DNA of 64,000 nucleotides. Source: Candidatus Hydrogenedentota bacterium (GTDB taxonomy: Bacteria; Hydrogenedentota; Hydrogenedentia; Hydrogenedentales; SLHB01). The notes below the pieces were generated by a model. That model made no database searches, was not told the DNA's origin, and saw nothing but the letters and a program-made list of their open reading frames with translations. The number at the start of each line of letters is the position of its first letter. The stretch's first letter is position 1. Positions 9,185 through 17,051 of this stretch are shown piece after piece. The stretch spans positions 23,849 to 87,848 of the forward strand of contig DAOLNV010000013.1 of the NCBI GenBank assembly GCA_035416745.1, read 5' to 3'. Both the position numbers and the translations under genes were made by a program.

Positions 9185-10534
9185 ATGAAACCGACACGTC
9201 GCGACGTGCTCAAGACGCTTGCTGGAGGCACGGCTCTGGCCTGGGGCGGAAAGGCCATGCGCACCGCGCAAGCCTCGCACGAAAGCACACAACCGGCCGC
9301 GGGGCCGATTCCAAAGCCGGAGCCGCGCATCGAGCGTTTCGAACGGCTGGCCTACGGCATGTTCATCCACTGGGGCCTCTACTCGCAGCTGGGCCGGGGC
9401 GAATGGGTCATGAACCAGGAAAAGATCCCGGTAGAGGAATACAGACGGCTGCGAGACACCTTCACGGCCGCGGACTTCGACGGCCGCGCCATCGCCGGCA
9501 TTGTCCGGCGCGCCGGACAGAGGTACGCGACCCTGACGGCACGCCACCACGAAGGGTTCAGCCTCTACGATACGAGGGGACTGTCGGACTACGACGCCGT
9601 GCACAGTCCCGCCGCGCGCGATCTCGTGGCGGATTTCGTCGAGGGTTGCCGCGCCGAGGGCATCCTCCCCTTCTTCTACCACACCACGCTTGATTGGTGT
9701 CACCCGGATTTCGGGGCCGACTTTGACGCGTACCTGGATTACCTGCATGCCTCGGTCGAGATTCTGTGCACGCAGTATGGCGACATCGGCGGGTTGTGGT
9801 TCGACGGCAACTGGAGCAAGCCGGACGCGGACTGGAAAGAGGACCGCCTATACGGGATCATCCGGAAACACCAGCCGGAGGCGATGATCATCAACAATAC
9901 GGGCATTCACAAGATGGGCGAGATTGGACATCCCGAAATCGACAGCACCACCTTCGAGCAGGGCCGGCCGTCCCCCATGGACCGCCGCGGCATGCCCAAG
10001 TACATCAGCGCCGAGATGTGCCAGACCATGAACATGCACTGGGGAATAGCCATCAACGATTACAATTACATGTCGCCCCCGGAGATCATTGAGAACCTGT
10101 GCGCGTGCCGTAAGGTGGGGGCCAACTATCTCCTCAACGTCGGTCCCACGGCCGGGGGCGCCATCCCGGAATACGAGCGGGCCGCCCTCGAACGCGTGGG
10201 GCAATGGCTCGAACGTTACGGCGAAGCCATCTACAACGGCAAACCCTGCAGCGTGGCAGGTCCCGGGCCGGATTTCGGGCTCGATGTGGACGGAACGCTC
10301 TACCTGTTCGTGCACGCCCTCAAGCCCGGGCATGGCCAGCAGGCAGGCGAAGTCAGCGGCCCGGGTCCACGCACGTTCGAAGGGGTCGAACAAAAGGTGG
10401 CGTCCGTGACATGGCTGGACAACGGTGAGGAGTTGAAATTCGAGCAGGACGGCCAGAAGCTCAATGTCACGGCAACGGGTTTCCCATACGGAACCAACAC
10501 CGTCGTACGCATGGCGCGGATCTCGCAAGGGTAA
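9185..10534 (+). CDS. Tat-exported GH29 alpha-L-fucosidase
   Basis: A 449-residue GH29 enzyme. The N-terminus has a twin-arginine signal (TRRDVLK followed by a hydrophobic stretch), suggesting export of the folded protein. The family start YGMFIHWGLYS is present, and the catalytic nucleophile Asp207 sits in GGLWFDGNW. The start is preceded by GGAGGAA at ideal spacing. The C-terminal part is a short beta-sandwich. Retaining fucosidases of this family release alpha-linked L-fucose; the acid/base residue varies in the family and was not assigned. The 33-nt gap after the beta-galactosidase gene implies one operon and a common glycan substrate. Confidence 0.9.
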   Translation: MKPTRRDVLKTLAGGTALAWGGKAMRTAQASHESTQPAAGPIPKPEPRIERFERLAYGMFIHWGLYSQLGRGEWVMNQEKIPVEEYRRLRDTFTAADFDGRAIAGIVRRAGQRYATLTARHHEGFSLYDTRGLSDYDAVHSPAARDLVADFVEGCRAEGILPFFYHTTLDWCHPDFGADFDAYLDYLHASVEILCTQYGDIGGLWFDGNWSKPDADWKEDRLYGIIRKHQPEAMIINNTGIHKMGEIGHPEIDSTTFEQGRPSPMDRRGMPKYISAEMCQTMNMHWGIAINDYNYMSPPEIIENLCACRKVGANYLLNVGPTAGGAIPEYERAALERVGQWLERYGEAIYNGKPCSVAGPGPDFGLDVDGTLYLFVHALKPGHGQQAGEVSGPGPRTFEGVEQKVASVTWLDNGEELKFEQDGQKLNVTATGFPYGTNTVVRMARISQG

Positions 10535-10572
10535 CACGTGCGTTTCCCGAAACATGACCAGGCAAAGCCGGT

Positions 10573-10602
10573 TTGCCGCTGCGCGGGACATTACGCTATC
10601 CT
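10573..10602 (+). promoter_or_regulatory. Candidate hypA promoter giving a leaderless mRNA
   Basis: TTGCCG (10573-10578) and TATCCT (10597-10602) are 18 bp apart, each matching 4 of 6 consensus bases. The hypA ATG begins 6 nt after the -10 box, where transcription would start. No Shine-Dalgarno sequence precedes the ATG, so the mRNA may be leaderless. Confidence 0.5.
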
Positions 10603-10608
10603 GTGTTG

Positions 10609-10893
10609 ATGCACGAATTGTCGTTTGCACAGCAGATTCTGGAGACAGTCCAACGCGAAGCGGCCGGTTTCGGCGGCGTCCGCGTGACCCGCGTAAAACT
10701 GCGCGCCGATGAATACCTCGCCCTGGAACCCGCCAGTCTGCGGTTCTGCCTCGAGAGTATTTCACAAGACACGATCATGGCCGGCGCGGAAATCGAGATC
10801 GAGGAAGTGGCCGCTCCGGCGGGCGCGGAACGGCCCCTGTTTGGCGCCGGTCTCGTTATCGAGGAGATCGAACTGGATGAGCAAGACGGTTAA
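10609..10893 (+). CDS. hypA: HypA-like nickel delivery protein lacking the zinc ribbon
   Basis: A 94-residue protein that starts with the HypA signature MHELSFAQQIL; the invariant His2 binds nickel in this family. The N-terminal alpha/beta nickel domain is intact and the C-terminal strand (GAGLVIEEIELDE) is present. The zinc ribbon between them, normally two CxxC pairs over about 30 residues, is replaced by about 14 residues without cysteine. The only cysteine is in the FCLES stretch. Usual HypA length is about 113-117. The reading frame is clean, so this is not a frameshift. HypA normally works with HypB to load nickel into [NiFe] hydrogenase or urease. The start is set by the family N-terminus; an in-frame start at 10573 would add 12 unconserved residues. 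It overlaps hypB by 17 nt. Confidence 0.82.
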   Translation: MHELSFAQQILETVQREAAGFGGVRVTRVKLRADEYLALEPASLRFCLESISQDTIMAGAEIEIEEVAAPAGAERPLFGAGLVIEEIELDEQDG

Positions 10894-11530
10894 GCTCGAG
10901 CAAAAGGTGCAGGCAAAAGGCTACGAAATCGCCTTGGAATTGCGGGAAATGTTCCGCAAGAGAGGCATCTTCGTCGTGAACCTTATCGGGTCTCCCGGAG
11001 CGGGCAAGACCAGCCTGCTCGAGGCCCTGGCCAGCCGCATCAGGGGGCGCGCGGCCGTCATCGAAGGGGATCTCGCCACGGACAATGACAAACGCCGCAT
11101 TGAACGGGCCGGATTGCGCGCGCACCAGATCAACACGGTCAGCGCATGCCACCTCGACGCCGCCATGGTGCGCGACGCCTTGAAGGAATTTCCTTTGGAC
11201 GGCGTCACCCTGCTGTTCATTGAGAATGTCGGCAACTTGGTGTGCCCCGCCAGTTTCGAGATCGGCGAGGACATCAAAGTGGCGATCGTATCGACCACCG
11301 AAGGCGACGACAAGCCCGCGAAATATCCCAAAGCCATGAAGGTGTCGTCAGCCATGGTCATCACCAAGACCGACCTCTTGCCCTACATCACGTGCGACGT
11401 CGACCGCATGGAACGCGATGTACGGGAGATTGTGCCGGACATGCCGGTGTTCCGCACCGCCGCGACGACGGGCGAAGGCATAGACCGGTTTTTGCAGTGG
11501 CTCGAGGAGCGGGCTGCGGCGCGAAAATAG
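10877..11530 (+). CDS. hypB: HypB, GTPase for nickel insertion
   Basis: A 217-residue SIMIBI-class GTPase that powers nickel transfer in [NiFe]-hydrogenase maturation. The P-loop is GSPGAGKT at residues 38-45. The G-domain metal site is complete: Cys91-His92 and Cys123, with the same 32-residue spacing as E. coli Cys166/Cys198. KTDLLPY supplies the guanine-binding Asp. There is no N-terminal CxxCGC motif and no histidine-rich stretch, so it lacks the high-affinity and storage nickel sites found in some relatives. The start overlaps the end of hypA by 17 nt, which indicates translational coupling. It converges on hypE, whose stop lies 191 nt away. Confidence 0.95.
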   Translation: MSKTVKLEQKVQAKGYEIALELREMFRKRGIFVVNLIGSPGAGKTSLLEALASRIRGRAAVIEGDLATDNDKRRIERAGLRAHQINTVSACHLDAAMVRDALKEFPLDGVTLLFIENVGNLVCPASFEIGEDIKVAIVSTTEGDDKPAKYPKAMKVSSAMVITKTDLLPYITCDVDRMERDVREIVPDMPVFRTAATTGEGIDRFLQWLEERAAARK

Positions 11531-11621
11531 GCCGCGCGCGAAAAGGACCACAGGCTCCCGAAGGACCCAAAGGACGCTTCCTGGGCGGCTGGTGTTCAGC
11601 AGGGCGAGGGAGAGCCGATTC

Positions 11622-11642
11622 CGCCTGGCGCAAGGCCAGGCG
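11622..11642. terminator. Hairpin between convergent hypB and hypE
   Basis: CGCCTGGC and GCCAGGCG form a perfect 8-bp stem with a 5-nt loop. A second short hairpin, CCGTG-TTCG-CACGG, lies at 11683-11696. Neither has a clear T-run, so factor-independent termination is uncertain, but the position between converging genes fits a bidirectional terminator. Confidence 0.45.
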
Positions 11643-11721
11643 CTACATAAGGCGGACGGGAAGCCTGCACCTGCTCGGGAATCCGTGTTCGCACGGGTTA
11701 TGGATGGGCCTATCCCCTACG

Positions 11722-12723
11722 CTAACAGATTCGGGGCAATTCCTCGCCATAGGGCATTTCGAGGATGCGTTCGCCCCCGAAACGCGTGCGCATCACGCAC
11801 GGCACGCGTTTGCGGGGCACAACACGGCCAATAGCGGACGAACGTTCGCCTCCGGCGGTCTTCCGGAGGCTGTCAAGCGCCAAATCTGCTTGTCCTTCTG
11901 AGACGAAAAGAACGAGTTTGCCCTCGTTGGCGACGGTGAGCGGATCGAGGCCCAGCATTTCGCACGCGGCGCGTGTTTCCGGGCGCACGGGGATGGCGTT
12001 CTCGTCCAACTCGATGGTAACGTCCGAATCGCCGGCCAGTTCGGCGCAGCACGCGGCCAGGCCTCCCCGGGTAGGATCGCGCATGACACGGGGTTCGACG
12101 CCGGCGTCGATCAAAGCTTTGACGAACGGCCAGACCGGTGAGGCATCGGATCTGACCCGGGTATCGAACGCGATCCCTTCGCGCTCGCTCATGACCGCAA
12201 TGCCGTGCTCGGCGATGGGGCCGTTGATGAGAACAACGTCCCCCGGCTTAAGGCTTTTCGGGTCTGAAGTGGTTTGCCGGATGCCCACGCCAGCGGTGTT
12301 GATGAAGAGCTGGTCGGCTTCGCCCCGTGCAACGACTTTGGTGTCGCCCGTAACAATCTGGACTTCCGACAACTCGGCCGCAGTCGCAGCCGAACGCACG
12401 ATCCGGGCGAGGGTGTCAATCGCGAACCCTTCCTCGATGATGAGCCCCATCGACAAGGCAACCGGCTTGGCCCCCGAAACCGCAAGATCATTAACTGTGC
12501 CGTGGACGCTAAGGCTCCCGATATCGCCACCGCGGAAGAACAACGGTTTGACGACGAACGAGTCCGTGGTGAATACGAGACCTTCGACGCCCGGCACGGC
12601 GGCGGCGTCCGGCAACCCGTCCGCGTTTCGGCCCAAAGACGCGAGAAGCACCTCGGCAATGAGCTCGCGGGTCAGCGCCCCGCCGCCTCCATGGGCTAAT
12701 AATATCCGATCAATATCCTTCAT
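11722..12723 (-). CDS. hypE: HypE, hydrogenase cyanide-ligand synthesis protein
   Basis: A 333-residue PurM-like ATP-dependent dehydratase that converts a carbamoylated cysteine to a thiocyanate for the Fe(CN)2CO group. The C-terminus is ELPRIC, with the essential final cysteine as the last residue. The glycine-rich N-terminal loop AHGGGGALT and the conserved DPTRGGLA segment are present. The ATG at 12723 is preceded by a GAAGGG at short spacing; a GTG directly upstream (12726) is an alternative. It is the last gene of the minus-strand run hypF-C-D-E and lies 66 nt after hypD. Confidence 0.95.
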   Translation of the reverse strand: MKDIDRILLAHGGGGALTRELIAEVLLASLGRNADGLPDAAAVPGVEGLVFTTDSFVVKPLFFRGGDIGSLSVHGTVNDLAVSGAKPVALSMGLIIEEGFAIDTLARIVRSAATAAELSEVQIVTGDTKVVARGEADQLFINTAGVGIRQTTSDPKSLKPGDVVLINGPIAEHGIAVMSEREGIAFDTRVRSDASPVWPFVKALIDAGVEPRVMRDPTRGGLAACCAELAGDSDVTIELDENAIPVRPETRAACEMLGLDPLTVANEGKLVLFVSEGQADLALDSLRKTAGGERSSAIGRVVPRKRVPCVMRTRFGGERILEMPYGEELPRIC

Positions 12724-12789
12724 CACCCTTCTCGACTCGATGACCGAATCGCTTTCCTTGGGAAGGGGCCCTGGGGAATCTCCCTCCCA

Positions 12790-13848
12790 TTATCCATACT
12801 TATACCGGGCGGCGCAGGAACCCTCCGAGGAAACCATACACGGCCCAAGAGGGCTGCGTGGGGTGCACTCGTTGCCGAAGAAAGGGCACTCGGGCGGGTG
12901 GATGATCCCCTTGAGGACGTCCCCGCACCGGCATTTTGGCAACTGCACGGGTCCCATGTCAGGCAATTCGTGCTTATGTGCGGCATCGAAGGAGGCGAAT
13001 TCTTCCTTCAGAACCAACCCGCTTCCGGGAATCTCGCCGAGACCGCGCCACTCCGCACCCGACACGTTGAACACGCGCATGAGCATGTCCCACGCGCGCT
13101 TGTTTCCGCCGGGCTTGACGACGCGCGTGTACTGCACAAACGAGCTAATGCGCTTCTCGGCGATACATTCCAGGAGCATGGCAATGCCTTCGAGCACGTC
13201 CGAGGGTTCGAAGCCCGTGGCGACGCACGGCGCCCGGTATTGCCGCGCGACCTCCTCGTAGGCTTCCGGGCCGATGATGACTGAGACGTGGCCGGGGGTA
13301 ATGAATCCTTCGATGCGTGATGCGCCCTCGAGCACGGCTTTCATGGCCGGGACGATAAGTTTGTGCGACGCGTAGACGGAGAAGTTCGAGATGCCCCGTT
13401 CGCGGGCCTGGAGAACGACCGACGCAACGCCGGGCGCGGTGGTCTCGAAACCCACAGCCGCGAACACGACCTCGCGTCCGGGTTCGCGGACCGCGAGGTC
13501 CAGGGCGTCCAGCGGCGAATAGACGATACGCACGTCGGCGCCTTGGGACCGTTCCTCGACGAGCGACGTTTCGAGACCAGGCACGCGGATCATGTCGCCA
13601 AACGAGCAGAGAACAACGCCCGGCTGGCGGGCAAGCAACAGGATGCGTTCGATGTCGCGCTGGGACGTCACGCATACGGGGCAGCCCGGTCCCGACACCA
13701 GTTCGACGGACTGCGGCAGGAGCGAGCGCAGACCGCCTTTGCCGATGGCGTGGGTATGCGTGCCGCAGACTTCCATGACGCGGACATGCCGCCCGATGGC
13801 TTCGGCGGCCCTTCGGACACGGTCCACGAATGGTTCAGGGCGCGCCAA
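12790..13848 (-). CDS. hypD: HypD, Fe-S scaffold for the Fe(CN)2CO cofactor
   Basis: A 352-residue protein with the family's redox and iron-binding motifs: CGTHTH (Cys28) and GPGCPVC (Cys56, Cys59). A C-terminal cysteine cluster (CRCG, PPEC and later cysteines) binds the [4Fe-4S] cluster. Together with HypC it holds the iron while cyanide groups from HypE are added. The start is a TTG at 13848, 5 nt after a GGGG and inside the end of hypC, giving a 14-nt overlap and probable coupling. Full length for the family. Confidence 0.94.
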   Translation of the reverse strand: MARPEPFVDRVRRAAEAIGRHVRVMEVCGTHTHAIGKGGLRSLLPQSVELVSGPGCPVCVTSQRDIERILLLARQPGVVLCSFGDMIRVPGLETSLVEERSQGADVRIVYSPLDALDLAVREPGREVVFAAVGFETTAPGVASVVLQARERGISNFSVYASHKLIVPAMKAVLEGASRIEGFITPGHVSVIIGPEAYEEVARQYRAPCVATGFEPSDVLEGIAMLLECIAEKRISSFVQYTRVVKPGGNKRAWDMLMRVFNVSGAEWRGLGEIPGSGLVLKEEFASFDAAHKHELPDMGPVQLPKCRCGDVLKGIIHPPECPFFGNECTPRSPLGPCMVSSEGSCAARYKYG

Positions 13849-14071
13849 AATCCCCTATTCCTTCCTGCATCTCGGAGAAGAGCGCCAGCGTTTCCCGTGC
13901 GTCCTCGGGTTCGAGCTTCTCGATAGCAAAACCCGCGTGCACGAGTACCCAATCGCCGACCGCGGGCTCGTCGATGAGGCTGAAATCGGCCTCGCGCACG
14001 TTGCCCGCGAGCGCGACCTTGCCACGCGCGCCCTCGATCTCAGTAATTTGCGCTGGAATCGCCAGGCACAT
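13835..14071 (-). CDS. hypC: HypC/HupF hydrogenase maturation chaperone
   Basis: A 78-residue chaperone. It begins Met-Cys (MCLAIPAQI); Cys2 is the residue that carries the iron complex and contacts the hydrogenase large-subunit precursor. The rest is the small beta-barrel with GDWVLVHAGFAIEKL. A GGAG lies about 11 nt before the ATG. It overlaps hypF by 32 nt and hypD by 14 nt, so the operon is tightly coupled. Confidence 0.94.
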   Translation of the reverse strand: MCLAIPAQITEIEGARGKVALAGNVREADFSLIDEPAVGDWVLVHAGFAIEKLEPEDARETLALFSEMQEGIGDFGAP

Positions 14072-16358
14072 GTTTTTTGCAGCTCCATGCGGCGGCAGCG
14101 GCCTGTCCCAGGCTTACGCCGCCGTCACCGGGCGGTACCGCCGCATTCAGCAAGGCGTTGAATCCCTTGTTTTCGAGCAGGGAAACGAGGCGTTCGGTCA
14201 AGAACTTGTTTGCGAAGACGCCTCCCGACAGCGCGACGGTCGACAACCCGGACCGTTTCCGGATGTGTTCGCAGACACACAGTGTAGCATGAGCGACGGC
14301 GTTATGGAAACGGGCCGCGCACACCGGCGCGGACACGTTCCGCCGTATGTCGTTGACCAAGGCCCGGATCACATCGGTGCTCTTGACGACCAGCGCCCCG
14401 TCCCCGCTGGAAACCATGCCTGCGTCATACGCTTGCTGTTCGCTGGCTGCGAGATGCGCCTGCGCTTCGAGTTCCATGGGCGCCTGCGAGTGAAACGTGT
14501 TGTAACGGCAGATGCCCAACAAGGCGGCGGCGGCATCGAAGAGGCGTCCCATGCTCGTCGTGTGCGGACAATTGACGCGCCGCGCAATCATCCGGGCCAG
14601 CAATGGAAACCGATCGGCTTGGTCGGGGAACCATTCCTGGCACAGGCGGACGGCATCGGCGCCAAAGGCCGCATGGAGATACGCGAAAGCCATGCGCGTG
14701 GTTTCCTTCGCGGCGGCGTCTCCACCCGGTTGCGGCACGGATTCAAGGTGCGCCACGCGGTCAGAGCGGGCGTAATCGTGGACCACAAGGAATTCGCCGC
14801 CCCAGAGCAGGTCGTCCGCGCCCCAACCGAGGCCGTCAAACGAGACCGCGATGGCGGGTCCCGGATGGTTCGCTTCGACCAGGGCCGAGACCGCATGGGC
14901 GTGGTGATGCTGAACGGGAACCCCTTTCGCCGTCTGTTCGCGGGCGTACTTGGTGGAGAGATAGCCTGGATGCGGGTCGAATGCGATGGTAGCCGGATAG
15001 ACCTCGAGTACGTTTTGCAGATGCTCGACGCCCTGCAGGAACGCTTCGTACGCGGCGAGGTTGGTGAGGTCGCCGATATGGTGGCTGAGGAAAGCGTATT
15101 CGCCCCGGGTGACACAGACCGTATTGTTGAGTTCGGGTCCGGCCGCGAGAATTTCGTTGCCGGTGGTATCGAAAGGCAGCTTGACTGGGAACGGCGCGTA
15201 ACCCCGCGAACGGCGCAGGAAGCGGAGTTGTCCGGCGATGACGCGCACGACCGAGTCGTCGGTGCGAATGTGAATGCGGCGGTTGTGGAGCAAGAACCAG
15301 TCGGCGAGTTCGGCCAGGCGGTGGAACGCGTCCTCGTTGGTATGCGCGATGGGTTCGTCGGAAAGGTTCCCGCTGGTCATGACCAGTGCGCGGAACGGCC
15401 CTTCCATCAAGAGGTGATGCAGCGGCGTGTAGGGCAGCATGACGCCAAAGGATGGGCTGCGCGGAGCAACGCCTTCCGCCAAGGCATGCGCGGGCAGTTT
15501 GTCGAGCAGCACAATGGGCCGCTCGGCGGACTCAAGGAGCCGGCGTTCGGCGTCGCAAGCGAAGCGGCAGATGGCTTCGGCGGCGGCTGCATCACGCACC
15601 ATGATCGCGAACGGTTTGAGGTCTCGATGTTTGCGGGCGCGTAACAGGGCGACCGCTTCCGTATTGGCCGCATCGCAAGCGAGATGAAACCCGCCCAGGC
15701 CCTTGATCGCAACGATCGCGCCCGCGGATAGACATCTGATTGCCTCCCCGATGGGGGCGCCGCACGGGACTTCACCGCCCGCGCGGTCCGCCAGCCAAAC
15801 GCGCGGTCCGCAGACCGGGCAGCACGTGGGCTCGGCGTGAAACCTGCGGTTCGCGGGGTCCTCGTACTCGGCTCGGCACGCGGAGCACATTACGAAATCC
15901 GCCATGGTGGTCTTGGCGCGGTCGTAGGGCAAATCCTGGATGATGGTGTAGCGCGGGCCGCAGTTGGTGCAGTTGATGAACGGATAGCGATACCGGCGGT
16001 CTGAGGGGTCGGCCATTTCGCGCAGGCAGTCGCTGCATGTCGCCAGATCCGGCGGCACGAGGACGCTGCGCTCGCCGTACGCTGCGCTCTCGCGGATGCG
16101 GAAGCCAGATTCCCCAAGCGGTGCGGTTTCGCGGGTCTCGATGCGTTCGATACGGGCCAGTGGCGGCGGCGAAGATTCGAGTTCAGCCAGGAACACGCCG
16201 ATGGCCTCGCGCGGGCCCTCGAGTTCGATGGTCACGCCGCGCGGCTCGTTGAGAACGAATCCCGCGAGCCCGGCGCGCGTGGCAAGGCCGTAGACGAAGG
16301 GACGGAACCCTACGCCTTGGACCGCGCCGGAGACGGTTATGTGAATGCGTGTGCTCAT
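14040..16358 (-). CDS. hypF: HypF carbamoyltransferase
   Basis: A 772-residue enzyme that uses carbamoyl phosphate and ATP to carbamoylate the HypE C-terminal cysteine. Domains in order: acylphosphatase (about 4-90, VQGVGFRPFVYGLA), two C-x2-C-x18-C-x2-C zinc fingers (about 100-175), YrdC-like (about 190-380), and Kae1/TobZ-like (to the end, with QHHHAHAV and LSGGVFANKF). The start at 16358 is placed just before the acylphosphatase domain; no Shine-Dalgarno sequence is visible. TACAAT at 16369-16374 on this strand lies 10 nt upstream and may be a -10 box giving almost no leader. It is the first gene of hypFCDE. Confidence 0.95.
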   Translation of the reverse strand: MSTRIHITVSGAVQGVGFRPFVYGLATRAGLAGFVLNEPRGVTIELEGPREAIGVFLAELESSPPPLARIERIETRETAPLGESGFRIRESAAYGERSVLVPPDLATCSDCLREMADPSDRRYRYPFINCTNCGPRYTIIQDLPYDRAKTTMADFVMCSACRAEYEDPANRRFHAEPTCCPVCGPRVWLADRAGGEVPCGAPIGEAIRCLSAGAIVAIKGLGGFHLACDAANTEAVALLRARKHRDLKPFAIMVRDAAAAEAICRFACDAERRLLESAERPIVLLDKLPAHALAEGVAPRSPSFGVMLPYTPLHHLLMEGPFRALVMTSGNLSDEPIAHTNEDAFHRLAELADWFLLHNRRIHIRTDDSVVRVIAGQLRFLRRSRGYAPFPVKLPFDTTGNEILAAGPELNNTVCVTRGEYAFLSHHIGDLTNLAAYEAFLQGVEHLQNVLEVYPATIAFDPHPGYLSTKYAREQTAKGVPVQHHHAHAVSALVEANHPGPAIAVSFDGLGWGADDLLWGGEFLVVHDYARSDRVAHLESVPQPGGDAAAKETTRMAFAYLHAAFGADAVRLCQEWFPDQADRFPLLARMIARRVNCPHTTSMGRLFDAAAALLGICRYNTFHSQAPMELEAQAHLAASEQQAYDAGMVSSGDGALVVKSTDVIRALVNDIRRNVSAPVCAARFHNAVAHATLCVCEHIRKRSGLSTVALSGGVFANKFLTERLVSLLENKGFNALLNAAVPPGDGGVSLGQAAAAAWSCKKHVPGDSSANY

Positions 16359-16680
16359 GGAAAGGCCGATTGTACGGGATTTGCCCTTGCCGCCGCGAAT
16401 GGGGCCAATGAACGGAGGAGGGCGGGCCACAGATGTCACAGATGGGAAAACATGAACTTGGGAAACGAGGGTAAATCAGTTTCAGTTGACTAAGATGGTT
16501 TTGAGTCGCGCTGGATTGGTAAATGTATTTGGGATAACGAGGGGGCATTAAAAGACAAAAATAATAATAGTGCGATAAATCTCTTCTTGGTACCCTGTCT
16601 AGCCCAAAAATATTTTGATTTGCTATCCATTACCAAAATAAAATTTGACATCGGGGGCATTTGATGATATGATCCGAATC
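16359..16680. other. AT-rich intergenic region between hypF and the DUF2089 gene
   Basis: This 322-nt divergent gap is clearly richer in A and T than the surrounding sequence, especially at 16540-16670. No open frame with family features is seen. It holds the outward promoter for the DUF2089 gene at its right edge and a possible -10 box for hypF at its left edge. Confidence 0.6.
16645..16673 (+). promoter_or_regulatory. Near-consensus sigma-70-type promoter, leaderless start
   Basis: TTGACA (16645-16650) is a perfect -35 box. TATGAT (16668-16673) matches 5 of 6 positions of the -10 box, and the spacer is exactly 17 bp. The ATG of the DUF2089 gene is at 16681, only 7 nt after the -10 box, so transcription should begin at or next to the start codon. 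The site has no Shine-Dalgarno sequence. Confidence 0.75.
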
Positions 16681-17049
16681 ATGGACGCAACACACGAACA
16701 TAAAAAACCCGGGTGCCCGTACTGCGGAACACCCATGCGTCCGGTGGTGATGACGTGCGACCGATGCGAGGTGGAGGTGCGGGGCCGGTTCCGCCAGACG
16801 CAGTTCTTACGGATGTCGGGCGAAGACCTTTCATTTCTGGAAAGCTACCTTCTGGCCGGGTTCAGCATCAAGGCGCTTGCAGAGAGGTCCGGCTTGGGTT
16901 ATGTGGCCATCCGAAACCGCCTGGACCGCGTGATTGAGTCGTATCAGAAGCTGCACGACAATGAAGAAGCCAAGCGTGCGATTCTGGAGCGGCTCGAAAG
17001 GGGCGAAATCACGGCGAAGGCGGCGGCGGAAGCGATGGAGGGGCTGTGA
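16681..17049 (+). CDS. DUF2089 zinc-ribbon/HTH putative transcription regulator
   Basis: A 122-residue protein. Cys12, Cys15, Cys26 and Cys29 form a zinc ribbon. The middle (about 35-95) has the DUF2089 pattern RGRFRQTQFLRMS...LSFLESYLLAGFSIKALAERSGLGY, which includes a predicted helix-turn-helix, and the tail has charged helices. The start is the ATG at 16681 because the promoter leaves no room for a longer product. The next gene, a PspC-domain membrane protein, begins 2 nt after its stop, and its ribosome site lies within this gene. DUF2089 genes are often found next to PspC-like genes, so it probably regulates this envelope-stress pair. Confidence 0.8.
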   Translation: MDATHEHKKPGCPYCGTPMRPVVMTCDRCEVEVRGRFRQTQFLRMSGEDLSFLESYLLAGFSIKALAERSGLGYVAIRNRLDRVIESYQKLHDNEEAKRAILERLERGEITAKAAAEAMEGL

Positions 17050-17051
17050 TA

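Noticed and set aside
7367..9748. A 793-codon open frame antisense to the beta-galactosidase and fucosidase genes
   Set aside because: It lies opposite two well-identified glycosidases whose codon use opens the antisense frame. Its translation shows no domain.
13830..15644. A 604-codon open frame antisense to hypD, hypC and hypF
   Set aside because: The sense genes are certain, and the antisense product has no recognisable domain or start site.
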